DNA from: OM182 bacterium MED-G28
GTDB lineage: Bacteria; Pseudomonadota; Gammaproteobacteria; Pseudomonadales; Pseudohongiellaceae
NCBI GenBank assembly: GCA_002457215.1
Contig: NTJZ01000007.1
Coordinates: 1 to 64,000 of the forward strand
Direction: 5' to 3'
Length of the DNA stretch: 64,000 bases
The stretch's first letter is position 1, and each line of letters opens with the position of its first letter. Under the pieces are notes generated by a model, which searched no databases, was not told where the DNA came from, and was given only the letters and a program-made list of their open reading frames with translations. The translations under genes were made by a program, and so were the position numbers. Below, piece after piece: positions 8,887-17,507 of this stretch.

Positions 8887-10005
8887 TTAATCTTTAAAGT
8901 ATGCTTCAGCGACCCTATTTGCATATTGCCGAGGACTCTGACTCACATCATTACAAAAAATCATCACCGAAAATCTATCTTCTGGAAAGCGTGAATAATA
9001 CGTTCTTACTCCCAACCATCCTCCACTGTGTGAAACCATTGGTCGCCCATTCCACTCGTTAAGAGCTTGTCCGTTGGCGTAGCGCCCATCATCACCAGAA
9101 TCGAAGTCGCTGTTTGGGGTATTAAACTGCTGTAGCAAATCAGCGGGATATTGGCCAATCTTGGGAACATAAAAATTTTGATCCCACTTCACCATATCGT
9201 CAAGATTTGTATGCAATCCCCCATCACCGACCCAAAAAAGATTTGTCATATCTGTAACATAACTGCCCTCCAAAGGTCTGTATCCGTTTGCGCGATTAAT
9301 TACAATCTCCGTCGGCTCATCACTAAAAAAGGTTTGTGACATTCCAAGGGGCTGAAAGATTTTTTCATCCGCATACCTCCGAAGACTCTGACCAGATACT
9401 TCCTCCACTAACATTGATAATAGAAAATATGCCAAATTACTGTATTCATATTGTTGATTAGGCAGCCGTTTAAGGGGGACTTGTTTTACTACATCATAAA
9501 ATTCTTCAATAGATAGGTAGTCCTCATTACCAAGTCGAAAAGGTCCACCGGCTGCGGATTGAATATTCAAGCCAGGATTGCGCTCAGTACTATCACCATC
9601 AATTTGATCATAGTCAGCCATACCGCTAACGTGTCCTAGCATCGAGTTAATAGTTACAGTTCCCTCGTATTCGAGAAGTTCTGGCAGATAAACCCGAACA
9701 TCTTCATCGAGGTCAATTTTTCCTTCTTCTGCAAGCAGGTGTACTGCCATTGCCGTAAATTGTTTAGAAACTGAAGCCATTCGGTGAACATGGCTACCAT
9801 CCAACGGAATACCTAATTCCATGTTAGCCAAACCATAGCCAGCCTTGTGAACCAATTCACCATTTTCAATTACCCCAACAGAACACCCTGGTGTGGAGTT
9901 ACTGTCAATTGATGAAAATATTTCATCGATGGCATCATTAAACACATCTCCATACGCTTCAAAACTGTGAAATATTAACGTAATCAATGGAACTATCTTT
10001 TTCAT
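8887..10005 (-). CDS. Secreted serine hydrolase, class C beta-lactamase fold
   Basis: The longest frame opens with a TTG at 10017, but ATG 10005 is better: GAGG lies six bases upstream and the protein then begins with a signal peptide (MKKIVPLITLIFHSF). Counting from this start (372 residues), the active-site motifs are Ser78-x-x-Lys81 (SVSK), Tyr188-Ser-Asn and a C-terminal HSGG (in SHSGGWLG), the set shared by class C beta-lactamases, DD-peptidases and esterases. Most such proteins in environmental bacteria are esterases or peptidases rather than antibiotic-resistance enzymes. Probably periplasmic. No operon partner is obvious. Confidence 0.85.
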   Translation of the reverse strand: MKKIVPLITLIFHSFEAYGDVFNDAIDEIFSSIDSNSTPGCSVGVIENGELVHKAGYGLANMELGIPLDGSHVHRMASVSKQFTAMAVHLLAEEGKIDLDEDVRVYLPELLEYEGTVTINSMLGHVSGMADYDQIDGDSTERNPGLNIQSAAGGPFRLGNEDYLSIEEFYDVVKQVPLKRLPNQQYEYSNLAYFLLSMLVEEVSGQSLRRYADEKIFQPLGMSQTFFSDEPTEIVINRANGYRPLEGSYVTDMTNLFWVGDGGLHTNLDDMVKWDQNFYVPKIGQYPADLLQQFNTPNSDFDSGDDGRYANGQALNEWNGRPMVSHSGGWLGVRTYYSRFPEDRFSVMIFCNDVSQSPRQYANRVAEAYFKD

Positions 10006-10126
10006 AATTAACCTCAAAAATCTAATTCTAATTTTTTTCGGAATTTCTCGAAATTCACTTTTAAGTAGCCAACTAGCAAGGGCGATGATACTTATTGTGC
10101 GCGCCCACCTAATATCTAGAAAACCA

Positions 10127-10633
10127 TCACTTTGTTTTTAGCGGTTTGAAATATTGGCCGCCATCTCTTGCTTCCTTGGTAAGTATACTCGCGACTAGAC
10201 TTTGAAAATCAGGTGTGAAGTAATTTTTGCCAACATTCTCCCACCACTCTCTTGCTCTTTGAGCTATAAATATTGCCTCAATGAGAGGCTTACGAGATTC
10301 CCAGATTGCGTGAGGATGAATGCCTTTATTCCAATCTAAAAAATCCTGTTGCAGCACTAGTAGATAAGCAAGACAGTGATGCTCTAATTGCGCAGTTTGA
10401 GCTATAGAAAGATCAGCATCAGCTTCTGCGTATGCAGAGCTGACAGCTTTTGCTATCTCAGGATGCATCATAGTAGCCGAGACTTGTTGGAGTGATGATG
10501 TTGACTCCCTCGAACTCTGTTGTTGAAGAGCAGTTGTATTTTGTCGAATTTGAAAACTTAGAAATAATAGTGTTATTAAGACAGACAAAGCGCCTATTAT
10601 CTCTCCTATAGCTCCTACAGCTTCCCAATTCAT
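10127..10633 (-). CDS. One-helix membrane protein of the 'NWEAVGAIGE' type
   Basis: A 168-residue protein with one N-terminal transmembrane helix (about residues 5-27) that begins with NWEAVGAIGEIIGA and ends in Q-I-R-Q-N, followed by a soluble alpha-helical domain. The protein at 11934-12446 has the same architecture (WGEFLGGVGVIISLVFLGMQTR), so the two are paralogues separated by a TPR gene on the other strand. This type of protein is common and uncharacterised in marine proteobacteria. Function unknown. Start is an ATG preceded by GAGAGGAAAATA. Confidence 0.65.
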   Translation of the reverse strand: MNWEAVGAIGEIIGALSVLITLLFLSFQIRQNTTALQQQSSRESTSSLQQVSATMMHPEIAKAVSSAYAEADADLSIAQTAQLEHHCLAYLLVLQQDFLDWNKGIHPHAIWESRKPLIEAIFIAQRAREWWENVGKNYFTPDFQSLVASILTKEARDGGQYFKPLKTK

Positions 10634-10850
10634 AATTATTTTCCTCTCATCTCATATTAATTAAGCTATTCGCTTAACATAGTATGCAATATGTGCACAT
10701 GAAACTATTCTAACCTAGAAGGCACTATAATCGACCAACGTCTCCTGCAAGTCGGTGAACCACCCGTGCCTCATTTTGACAACTAACCGCACTATGCCAT
10801 ACTGATCGCGATCTAGCCGTATCGCCTATTATCGATTACTAGGGGGGACT

Positions 10851-11783
10851 ATGAGAAAAACTAGAATTTCACTCTTTTTTTTCCTTTTTGCTACAATCAA
10901 TACAGCCTTTCCGCAGGCTGAAAATATTACTAAACAATTCAATGATGCTTATCGCTCTTTTCAATCCTTAAATGAAGAGGGGAAACCAGGGGAATCATTA
11001 GAATTTGCTAAACAAGCTCTTGATTTAGCTCAATCCCTATTTGATGAAAATTCTGAAACAATGGCAGCACTTAGCTATAACTATGCGCTCAACCTCATGG
11101 ACGTGGATCAGAATAAAGAATCCGCTAGAGAATTTTCAAAAACCGTTAGGATATACGAACAAGTGTTTGGAAGAAATTCTGAGTCCTTAGCCTCTGTATA
11201 TTTTGATGAAGGACGCGCAAGTTCGCGCATAAATAGAGGAAAACCAGCAGGGCGCGCAAATTCGCGCGTAAATAGTCAAAAGTCAAAGCGTGCTTTTGAA
11301 AAGGCAATAAACATAATCGGCGAAATCTATGGAACATCCTCATTAAATTTTGCTGACATAAATATTCAAGCTGGCATTATTCTAAGCGAAGAATTCAACT
11401 TAGGCACAGCAGAAAATTTTTTCGAGAAAGCGCTTAATATTTATGAAAACGAATTTGGAAGAGATAACTTGTATACCGCGCTAGCTAATTTCCATCTTGG
11501 AAAGTATCATTTTATGAATGCTAACGTTAGGAAATCAGAGAATTTCCTTGCAGATGCAATAACTGGTTTAGAGTCTTTAGAAATTAAGGATGATATTGAT
11601 CAAGTATTACTGACTTCTGCTCATGGCTTGTTTGACCGACTTAACGAAGTAAAATTCGTGCGGGAAGAATATGTAAGAGAGTTAGAAGAAAACAGTCGAG
11701 AGCTTGCTAGAAGAATGGAAGCAATGAGAAACAATCCAACACCGGCGCGGCCGCCGCAACCAGCAGCGACGCAAGCTCAATGA
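10851..11783 (+). CDS. Secreted tetratricopeptide-repeat protein
   Basis: A 310-residue protein with an N-terminal signal peptide (MRKTRISLFFFLFATINTAFPQA) and TPR-like helix pairs: A-x-x-x-x-x-x-A-x-x-L-F motifs near 50-70, 92-112, 160-180 and 200-220. A long charged C-terminal helix rich in Glu and Arg ends in a Pro/Ala-rich tail. Start ATG 10851 follows AGGGGGGACT. The frame contains a duplicated basic segment (residues about 121-142, GRASSRIN...GRANSRVN) between the two helices of one TPR, encoded by two 25-bp repeats; this looks like an in-frame insertion. Proposed role: periplasmic scaffold; no partner is known. Confidence 0.7.
   Translation: MRKTRISLFFFLFATINTAFPQAENITKQFNDAYRSFQSLNEEGKPGESLEFAKQALDLAQSLFDENSETMAALSYNYALNLMDVDQNKESAREFSKTVRIYEQVFGRNSESLASVYFDEGRASSRINRGKPAGRANSRVNSQKSKRAFEKAINIIGEIYGTSSLNFADINIQAGIILSEEFNLGTAENFFEKALNIYENEFGRDNLYTALANFHLGKYHFMNANVRKSENFLADAITGLESLEIKDDIDQVLLTSAHGLFDRLNEVKFVREEYVRELEENSRELARRMEAMRNNPTPARPPQPAATQAQ
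11212..11275. repeat. Pair of 25-bp palindromic-type repeats inside a gene
   Basis: Two near-identical 25-base units (11212-11236 and 11251-11275), each built around GCGCAA-A/G-TTCGCGC and ending in TAAATAG, lie 39 bases apart in the TPR gene. Their GC-rich palindromic centre contrasts with the AT-rich gene around them. They keep the frame open and encode GRA-S/N-SR-I/V-N twice. They resemble small mobile palindromic elements that insert in coding sequence. Confidence 0.55.
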
Positions 11784-11933
11784 TTAAGAAGAAAAAAATA
11801 TCTCTCTTGAGCGTGGTTTCCTCTAGCACGATAGTGCATCTCCTCCGCAAAGAGATTTAAAAAACTTGCTCAGCATTATTAATTAACACATCTAGCTCTA
11901 GCCGGTTTTTTTGTACACAGCAAATATGGGCGA

Positions 11934-12446
11934 TTACGAATTCTTATCCAGTTTAAGCCAATGTGCTGCATTGATGAAATCATCGTTTGGTACATCCATT
12001 TTATTTAAACGTGCATTAACCGCGTTTAAAACATCATCACCATATAGGTCAATTTTGGACATCGCATTCCAGAATTTATTACCTCCAGCTGTACTCATAT
12101 GACCAACAAATGCATCCATTACATATCTCAGATTATCATCCGTTTCTAGGCCGTCCGCGTTGAGTTTGATCAACATATCAAGCTGATTGCCCATAGCAAA
12201 CAATGCCATTACAGCCTTAGTTTGTCGATCAGGGTCCATGTCATCATAGTTATGCAAAAATTCTCGGTACTCCGAGCTATTCTCTGCCATAAAGAACATC
12301 ATTTCCTGCCATATGTGCCTCTGTTCTCGTTGTGACGAAGCAAGAGCCAAACGATTAGATGTACGGGTTTGCATTCCAAGAAATACTAGTGAAATTATCA
12401 CACCTACACCGCCCAAAAACTCACCCCAAATACTCAAAATTTCCAT
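11934..12446 (-). CDS. One-helix membrane protein, paralogue of 10127-10633
   Basis: A 170-residue protein whose N-terminal segment (residues about 4-27, WGEFLGGVGVIISLVFLGMQTRTSNR) is the same membrane-helix-plus-basic-edge module as in the protein at 10127, followed by a predicted helical soluble domain with several Trp, Met and Asn. It is convergent with the TPR gene. Function unknown. The two copies of this family on either side of the TPR gene may reflect local duplication followed by divergence, because the soluble domains are no longer visibly similar. Confidence 0.65.
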   Translation of the reverse strand: MEILSIWGEFLGGVGVIISLVFLGMQTRTSNRLALASSQREQRHIWQEMMFFMAENSSEYREFLHNYDDMDPDRQTKAVMALFAMGNQLDMLIKLNADGLETDDNLRYVMDAFVGHMSTAGGNKFWNAMSKIDLYGDDVLNAVNARLNKMDVPNDDFINAAHWLKLDKNS

Positions 12447-12821
12447 ATCTACGCTCCAATTAATTTAACTTAAGTAATAATATGACACACACTAATACGA
12501 ATAACGCTTAATAAACAAATGAGAGAGAAATGATGCCACTGATTGGTTAACGATTAGCGATAATGGGAAATTATGTTCACTTGAATCAGATTTGCTCTTG
12601 TAACCGACGATGATGCATTTATATATGTAAGATATTCTGGTCGAATTAATATGAAGTCAGGTCTAATTGCCGCCGCACCAATTTTTCAAACGAGCCATGA
12701 AAAACACCTATAATTCTAGCTGTTGCTGCGGGTTAAATAGATAACTAAGGGAGAGCAGTCTATCACTTGGATCAAGTCGGGATGTTTGCTGGTTAATGCA
12801 TTTACCAAAGATCAAATAGCA
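12447..12821. other. Intergenic, no gene seen
   Basis: About 375 AT-rich bases between two minus-strand genes. I see no open frame of gene length, tRNA-like fold or strong hairpin. It should contain the promoter of the one-helix membrane protein gene that starts at 12446. Confidence 0.5.
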
Positions 12822-13808
12822 CTATTTCCCGACAAAATTCTTAATCTTTGAGATCGCAAGAGGAGCATTCGCCAAATCGCAATGATCTACGCCCGCTATT
12901 TCTACAAATTCTGAATTCAGGATATGTGACGCTAGTAGACGGCCCATGCGAATTGGGACAGCAAGATCACCAGTAAAATGAATGATTAACGTTGGGCATT
13001 TCAGTTTGCTAAGCAATGGTCTTACATCTAGTTCTTTCATATAGGTTGTTATTTGAGCCATAGAACGCTTATCCGATAGTAACTTCTCAAATCCACGGTA
13101 TGTTTCATCATCAATCACATCTCGCGAGATACTTGGAAAAAATATATCTCTACCTGCACCTGTCCCCCATGAATCGATCAATCCATCCAAAGCTTTATCT
13201 GATATTCCTAAAGGGTAATCTTCAGACCTTGAAAATTTGGCGGTAGTGCCAAACAGAATTAATCCGCGAACACGCTCTGGGTTATCAACAGCAAACTTTA
13301 TACTCATCGGACCACCTTCAGAAATACCCATTAAGAAAAATTTTTCCGAATTTGTTTGATCTGCAACGCTATGGATATCGAGTATCCTCTCATCTAGAGT
13401 TGCCACAGAGTTTGTCGGGTCTGAAAGACCTTGCCCCCTCTTATCAAAGTTAATTACTCTTGAGAAGGATGCCAATGCATTCATGGTATCCCTGATTGGC
13501 GGCAAGTGGCTTGAAATATGTAGGTTAGAGATTATCCCAGGTGTAACAATTAACGTGGGGCTTTCCTGTCCATGAATCGTATGAGCAATATTTACCCCAT
13601 TTGAATTTGCAAATTTTATTGGATGTGGTGATGGAGAACTTAGCTCAGAAAGGGTAATTTTCTGTGTTTTCTTTCTGTCACCATTTGAGCCCAATGTTTT
13701 CCCAAAAATATTTCTGCCGATAGTCCATAAAAAACCTATGATTACCGCGATTGCTGCAATCCCGCTCAGAAAGCTTTCATTATTCGATACAAATTCAGGT
13801 AGAGTCAT
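12822..13808 (-). CDS. Membrane-anchored alpha/beta hydrolase
   Basis: The longest frame opens at a TTG at 13868. I prefer ATG 13808 because GGAG precedes it by about 12 bases and the protein then begins next to a membrane helix (SGIAAIAVIIGFLWTI, residues about 15-30). The rest (about 260 residues) is a standard alpha/beta hydrolase: an oxyanion stretch after TPGI, the nucleophile elbow GISEGG, Asp in FTGDLAVP and His in GVDHCDL. The domain resembles hydrolase modules that are fused to adenylate cyclases, but no cyclase domain is present. It is probably anchored in the inner membrane. Substrate unknown. Confidence 0.75.
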   Translation of the reverse strand: MTLPEFVSNNESFLSGIAAIAVIIGFLWTIGRNIFGKTLGSNGDRKKTQKITLSELSSPSPHPIKFANSNGVNIAHTIHGQESPTLIVTPGIISNLHISSHLPPIRDTMNALASFSRVINFDKRGQGLSDPTNSVATLDERILDIHSVADQTNSEKFFLMGISEGGPMSIKFAVDNPERVRGLILFGTTAKFSRSEDYPLGISDKALDGLIDSWGTGAGRDIFFPSISRDVIDDETYRGFEKLLSDKRSMAQITTYMKELDVRPLLSKLKCPTLIIHFTGDLAVPIRMGRLLASHILNSEFVEIAGVDHCDLANAPLAISKIKNFVGK

Positions 13809-13946
13809 AGATTTTATTTTCTCCGAATTAATTTGATACTGCATATGTAGTCGAGGCGACCTTAGCAAATTTGGATCTTAAACTAGCGAATAGCTGTGCC
13901 TGCGGGTGCTTTATACTTCCCCAAAAATTGTTCGTCTTTATTTGTT

Positions 13947-15473
13947 CTATTGCAGTCCTACACCATAGATCGCTTTGCCAGGAAACACGCCCTCTATTAG
14001 CTCACCCCCTCTAATAACAATGGTGCCACCAACCAGAACATATTCAATGCCAATCGAATTAGAAAGACCTTCTTCAAATGTTGCGGTATCTATAATACGT
14101 TCTGGATCAAAGATAGTGATATCAGCATCTGCATTTTCTTGTAGTCTTCCCTTGTTTGCCATCACAGGAGCAACCGGCTCTAACCGTTGAGCTGGCATAA
14201 TTGTCATTTTCCCAATGGCTTCGTTTAGCGATAGTACTTCTCTCTCTCTAACATACCGACCTAACACACGACTAAATGTTCCGGCTGAACGCGGATGAGC
14301 GCCTGGGGCGAATTGCATCCCATCGGAAGCCACAATAACAAAAGGCTCAGATAGCGCCCGTCCAATCCATTCCTCTTCCATCATGTGAATAATTACCGCA
14401 CCACCGATCTCTCTATAACTGCGAAATGTTTCTGCGTTGAGGCGCTCTCCAGTAGCAACCCATTGCAAATCCTCAAAACTAATACCACCCATTTCTTCTT
14501 GCCAACCCTCATCGAACAATGCTGACCCCAACCCGGTTGAAGCCGCTGTATAAGGATAAGCTTCAGTACTGATATTAAATCCACGTTGACGCGCTGATCT
14601 GATCAAACTGAGAATAAAATCTATATCCCCCAAAGCCATAGAATTAACATGGACAATGTGAAGGGCGGCACCTGTTAAAATAGAATTCGAAATGACTTCC
14701 TGCATTGCGCTTATTCCACTTTCACGAACATGCGAAAATATCATTGAATCTTGTTCAGCCGCGAAATCAAACACCTCATAAACTTCCTGTTCGTTAGCAC
14801 CAGGAGTATATTGATGAGCAAGCCCTATTCCGATTGCCCCACTTCGAAGACCTTTGAGGAGTTCTTCACGCATCACGATATATTGGTCAAGCGTGAGCTC
14901 AGCATAATTGCTTTCGCTGAGTAAATTTCCGTACTGAGCAAGGAAAACATCAAGATTATCGATCGATGATCTATAAGCATCCTCCAGTTCAATACGATCC
15001 TCAACAGAGAACTGAGCCAATGACCTTGCATCTCCTTGTGCCATCGAAGTGCCAAAGTTAATAGGCCGCTTATTTTCTCGACTCGCCAACCATTCGCGTA
15101 CAGGATAAACACCTCCTTCCAGTTCAAGTGCTGTAGTTACACCATCGTGGACGAGATAGTTAGCTGACGTTTGAGATTGACCATGAGCATGCATGTCAAT
15201 AAATCCTGGGCTAACCACCAGTCCATTCGCATCAATGAGTTCGCCTCCCGCAACCAATCTACCCGCAAGCGACTCAGCAGAAACTTCAATGATCGATCCC
15301 CCTTGTATTCCAACATCTCGGATTGCATCCAGACTGGTTTCCGGATCAATAACGCGACCATTACTGATAACGATATCAAATTCTTCATTGTTTTCAGCAG
15401 CCTGCGCAAAAGTTGTAGGTATAGATAAAATATTAAGTAATAAAACTAAATAAAAGATTCGATTAATCTTCAT
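13947..15473 (-). CDS. Secreted amidohydrolase, N-acyl-D-amino-acid deacylase type
   Basis: A 508-residue metal-dependent amidohydrolase with signal peptide (cleavage after TTFAQA). The N-terminal beta-sandwich strand DIVISNGRVIDPET leads to the metal-binding GFIDMHAHG (near residue 90-98), followed by SHVRESG, IVHVNS and ASDGMQF, the order found in D-aminoacylases and N-acyl-D-glutamate deacylases. The C-terminal MPAQRLE-x-x-x-x-V-x-x-x-G-R-L-Q-x-x-A-D-A-D-I-T-I-F is also typical. Export is less usual for the family and suggests periplasmic use of acylated D-amino acids or related amides. A GST-like gene lies 19 bases upstream on the same strand, possibly one operon. Confidence 0.85.
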   Translation of the reverse strand: MKINRIFYLVLLLNILSIPTTFAQAAENNEEFDIVISNGRVIDPETSLDAIRDVGIQGGSIIEVSAESLAGRLVAGGELIDANGLVVSPGFIDMHAHGQSQTSANYLVHDGVTTALELEGGVYPVREWLASRENKRPINFGTSMAQGDARSLAQFSVEDRIELEDAYRSSIDNLDVFLAQYGNLLSESNYAELTLDQYIVMREELLKGLRSGAIGIGLAHQYTPGANEQEVYEVFDFAAEQDSMIFSHVRESGISAMQEVISNSILTGAALHIVHVNSMALGDIDFILSLIRSARQRGFNISTEAYPYTAASTGLGSALFDEGWQEEMGGISFEDLQWVATGERLNAETFRSYREIGGAVIIHMMEEEWIGRALSEPFVIVASDGMQFAPGAHPRSAGTFSRVLGRYVREREVLSLNEAIGKMTIMPAQRLEPVAPVMANKGRLQENADADITIFDPERIIDTATFEEGLSNSIGIEYVLVGGTIVIRGGELIEGVFPGKAIYGVGLQ

Positions 15474-15492
15474 AGTAGAAATACCCCACAGA

Positions 15493-16110
15493 TTAAGTTA
15501 TTGCACCAACGCTTTCTCTGGCAGTGACAAATCCATGCCAGCGCCAAAGATTTTGCAAGGACTCGTCTGGGTTCAGTTTGCAATAGTGGATAGCAAAATC
15601 GAGAGAAACTAGAAGAATTATGTCTGCGATAGTGAAGCGCGAAGTAGCTAAATATTCTTTATCAGCCAATTCATCGTTCAGCTTTTCATAATAGGCATAC
15701 ACATTTTCGTCGCTGAAGACTTTCGCCTCGGGAGCTACTTGATAGCCCCTCTGTTCAAGTACTGGGCCATTTTTCCAAGAGCTCCGAACTTGGAACCACA
15801 AATCCGACTCAATTTGAGAAAGGTGCATCTCAATCTGACCCAAATCATCTGCATCTGAGCCAAATAAATTAGGCTGTGGGTATAGTGCCTCAAGATAACG
15901 GCAAATTGCGATCGCTTCAGTAAGAAAAGCCCCATCATCTGTCTCCAATACTGGCACTCTACCAAGTGGATTCTTTTGCAAAAATTCTGGTGCTTTATGC
16001 TCTCCATTCTGAAGATCTAATTCAATCATTTCATAGTCTATGGCTTTCTCCGCCAAAACAATTTTTACTTTGCGTGGATTAGGTGTATTACCGCAACCAT
16101 ATAATTTCAT
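15493..16110 (-). CDS. Glutathione S-transferase family protein
   Basis: A 205-residue cytoplasmic protein with an N-terminal thioredoxin-fold domain (residues 1-78, containing the cis-proline segment RVPVLETDDGAFLTEAIAI and the E-A/S glutathione-binding turn) and an all-helical C-terminal domain with the N-capping motif FTIADI near residue 160. These are clear GST features. The position of the usual catalytic Ser/Cys (residues 9-12, TPNP) suggests a beta/theta-like bacterial class. Start ATG is preceded by GGAAGGGTAATA. It lies 19 bases before the amidohydrolase gene. Confidence 0.85.
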   Translation of the reverse strand: MKLYGCGNTPNPRKVKIVLAEKAIDYEMIELDLQNGEHKAPEFLQKNPLGRVPVLETDDGAFLTEAIAICRYLEALYPQPNLFGSDADDLGQIEMHLSQIESDLWFQVRSSWKNGPVLEQRGYQVAPEAKVFSDENVYAYYEKLNDELADKEYLATSRFTIADIILLVSLDFAIHYCKLNPDESLQNLWRWHGFVTARESVGAIT

Positions 16111-16395
16111 TATTACCCTTCCTGTAAATCGAACAACACAACATTTCGATAGTTCCGTAGAATACCCAACTTAACCCAAGAGTCATCTGAAAACCAAATT
16201 CAAAAGCTTATTAATTTAATAATTCCTGATTTGATGTTGAATCACTCTGCACATCCTAGCTTAGTTATCATTTTCCACTTAAAATGCTCTTCTTAGCTAC
16301 AATCATTACTAATTGCTAAAACTTGAAAGTTAGCGCATGACACCAAAATAGATTAATCAAAACCACAACAAGACTATCCACCTATCTACGTCACT

Positions 16396-16839
16396 ATGCA
16401 CAATCGGTCCTTTCTTAATATTTGCGCCATTCTACTGATGCTGAGATTCAACCCACTACCAACACTAGCCCAGCAAGACCCAACATTAGAAAATACCTCT
16501 TGGAAATTAGTCTCCATACATGGGTTCGACGATTCGGAATTCATTCCCAGCAATCCTGAAAACTATCTATTGCGATTTCGCCTAGAGAATCGATTGCAAA
16601 TCGAAGCAGACTGTAATCAGGCTGGAGCAACATGGGGATTAGATGGTGACTCTTTCACATTGAGACAATTGGTTACGACTCGAAAACTCTGTATTCAACC
16701 TTCCCTCTTTAATCGATACATCATGAATTTAGATCAAGCCGCTTCTCTCATGTTGGAAGGAGATCGACTGATAATTAAATCAGCCTCAGAGGTTGATTGG
16801 ATGGAATTTGAACCCTATGTCTTGACACCATCTTTTTGA
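16396..16839 (+). CDS. Secreted META-domain (HslJ-like) protein
   Basis: A 147-residue protein with signal peptide (cleavage after TLAQ). The mature part is a META/DUF306 domain: L-E-N-T-S-W-K-L-V-S at the start, a core with E-A-D-C-N-Q-A-G-A-T-W (the conserved 'G-C-N' region) and the paired cysteines in CNQ and LCIQ, ending with a 'L-M-L-E-G-D-R-L-I-I' strand. HslJ-like META proteins sit in the envelope, and some are linked to novobiocin resistance or motility; the role here is unknown. It is convergent with the sulfite dehydrogenase cytochrome gene. Confidence 0.75.
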   Translation: MHNRSFLNICAILLMLRFNPLPTLAQQDPTLENTSWKLVSIHGFDDSEFIPSNPENYLLRFRLENRLQIEADCNQAGATWGLDGDSFTLRQLVTTRKLCIQPSLFNRYIMNLDQAASLMLEGDRLIIKSASEVDWMEFEPYVLTPSF

Positions 16840-16937
16840 GATAGCAACACCAGCCTTCAAAAATAAGTGACAAAAAAAGGTCAGCGTATTGACTACTCTG
16901 ACCTTCCTTTAATCCCGCTTGAGTTCCAGATATTTAG

Positions 16938-17507
16938 TTAGTATGGATAGCCTTCCAACCTCGGTTGTCCAGGAAACCAGTCGGGTACTTGCGCCCAGTT
17001 ATCGCGATTAGGCATTTGAATTTTAGGCAAACTATTTTGATCTAAAACTAACTGATCATCAGTAATAACATCATTCAAATAAAGCAAGTAAGCCGTCAGG
17101 GAATAGACTTCATCGGCCAATAGCGACCCTTCAGCACCGAGAGGCATACCACGGTTTATGTAATCCCAAACTGTAGTGGCATAAGGTGAACGAATAGGAA
17201 GAACCCGTCCGTAACGCCAGGCATTATCCACTTCACCAACGTCATTCTTAACCAATCTTGGTGCAATACCATTGGTACCATTAGTGCCATGACATCCAGC
17301 GCAGCCTTTTTCTAGAAAAAGTTGTGCTCCTAAATCAGCAGTGCCACTGCCATCTGGCAATTCCTCTCCAGTTGGCGCGATCGCAATATCCCAAGCCTCA
17401 ATCTCTGCAGCTGTAGGCGCTCTGCCAACCCCATAAGTTGGAGACTGTGCTTGTGCTACAAAACCAAGGAGCATTACTCCTGGCAGTAAATATTTAAGCA
17501 ATCGCAT
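16938..17507 (-). CDS. Monohaem cytochrome c, sulfite dehydrogenase subunit
   Basis: A long frame extends to 17768, but the real start is ATG 17507: GGAAG lies about eight bases upstream and the protein opens with a signal peptide (MRLLKYLLPGVMLLGFVAQA). This gives 189 residues with one haem site, Cys69-Ala-Gly-Cys72-His73, and a C-terminal RGMPLG...DEVYSLTAYLLYLN region that supplies the methionine ligand, as in the cytochrome domain of SoxD. SoxD proper carries two haems; this protein has one, like SorB. It overlaps the end of the SoxC-like gene by 14 bases and would take its electrons. Confidence 0.85.
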   Translation of the reverse strand: MRLLKYLLPGVMLLGFVAQAQSPTYGVGRAPTAAEIEAWDIAIAPTGEELPDGSGTADLGAQLFLEKGCAGCHGTNGTNGIAPRLVKNDVGEVDNAWRYGRVLPIRSPYATTVWDYINRGMPLGAEGSLLADEVYSLTAYLLYLNDVITDDQLVLDQNSLPKIQMPNRDNWAQVPDWFPGQPRLEGYPY

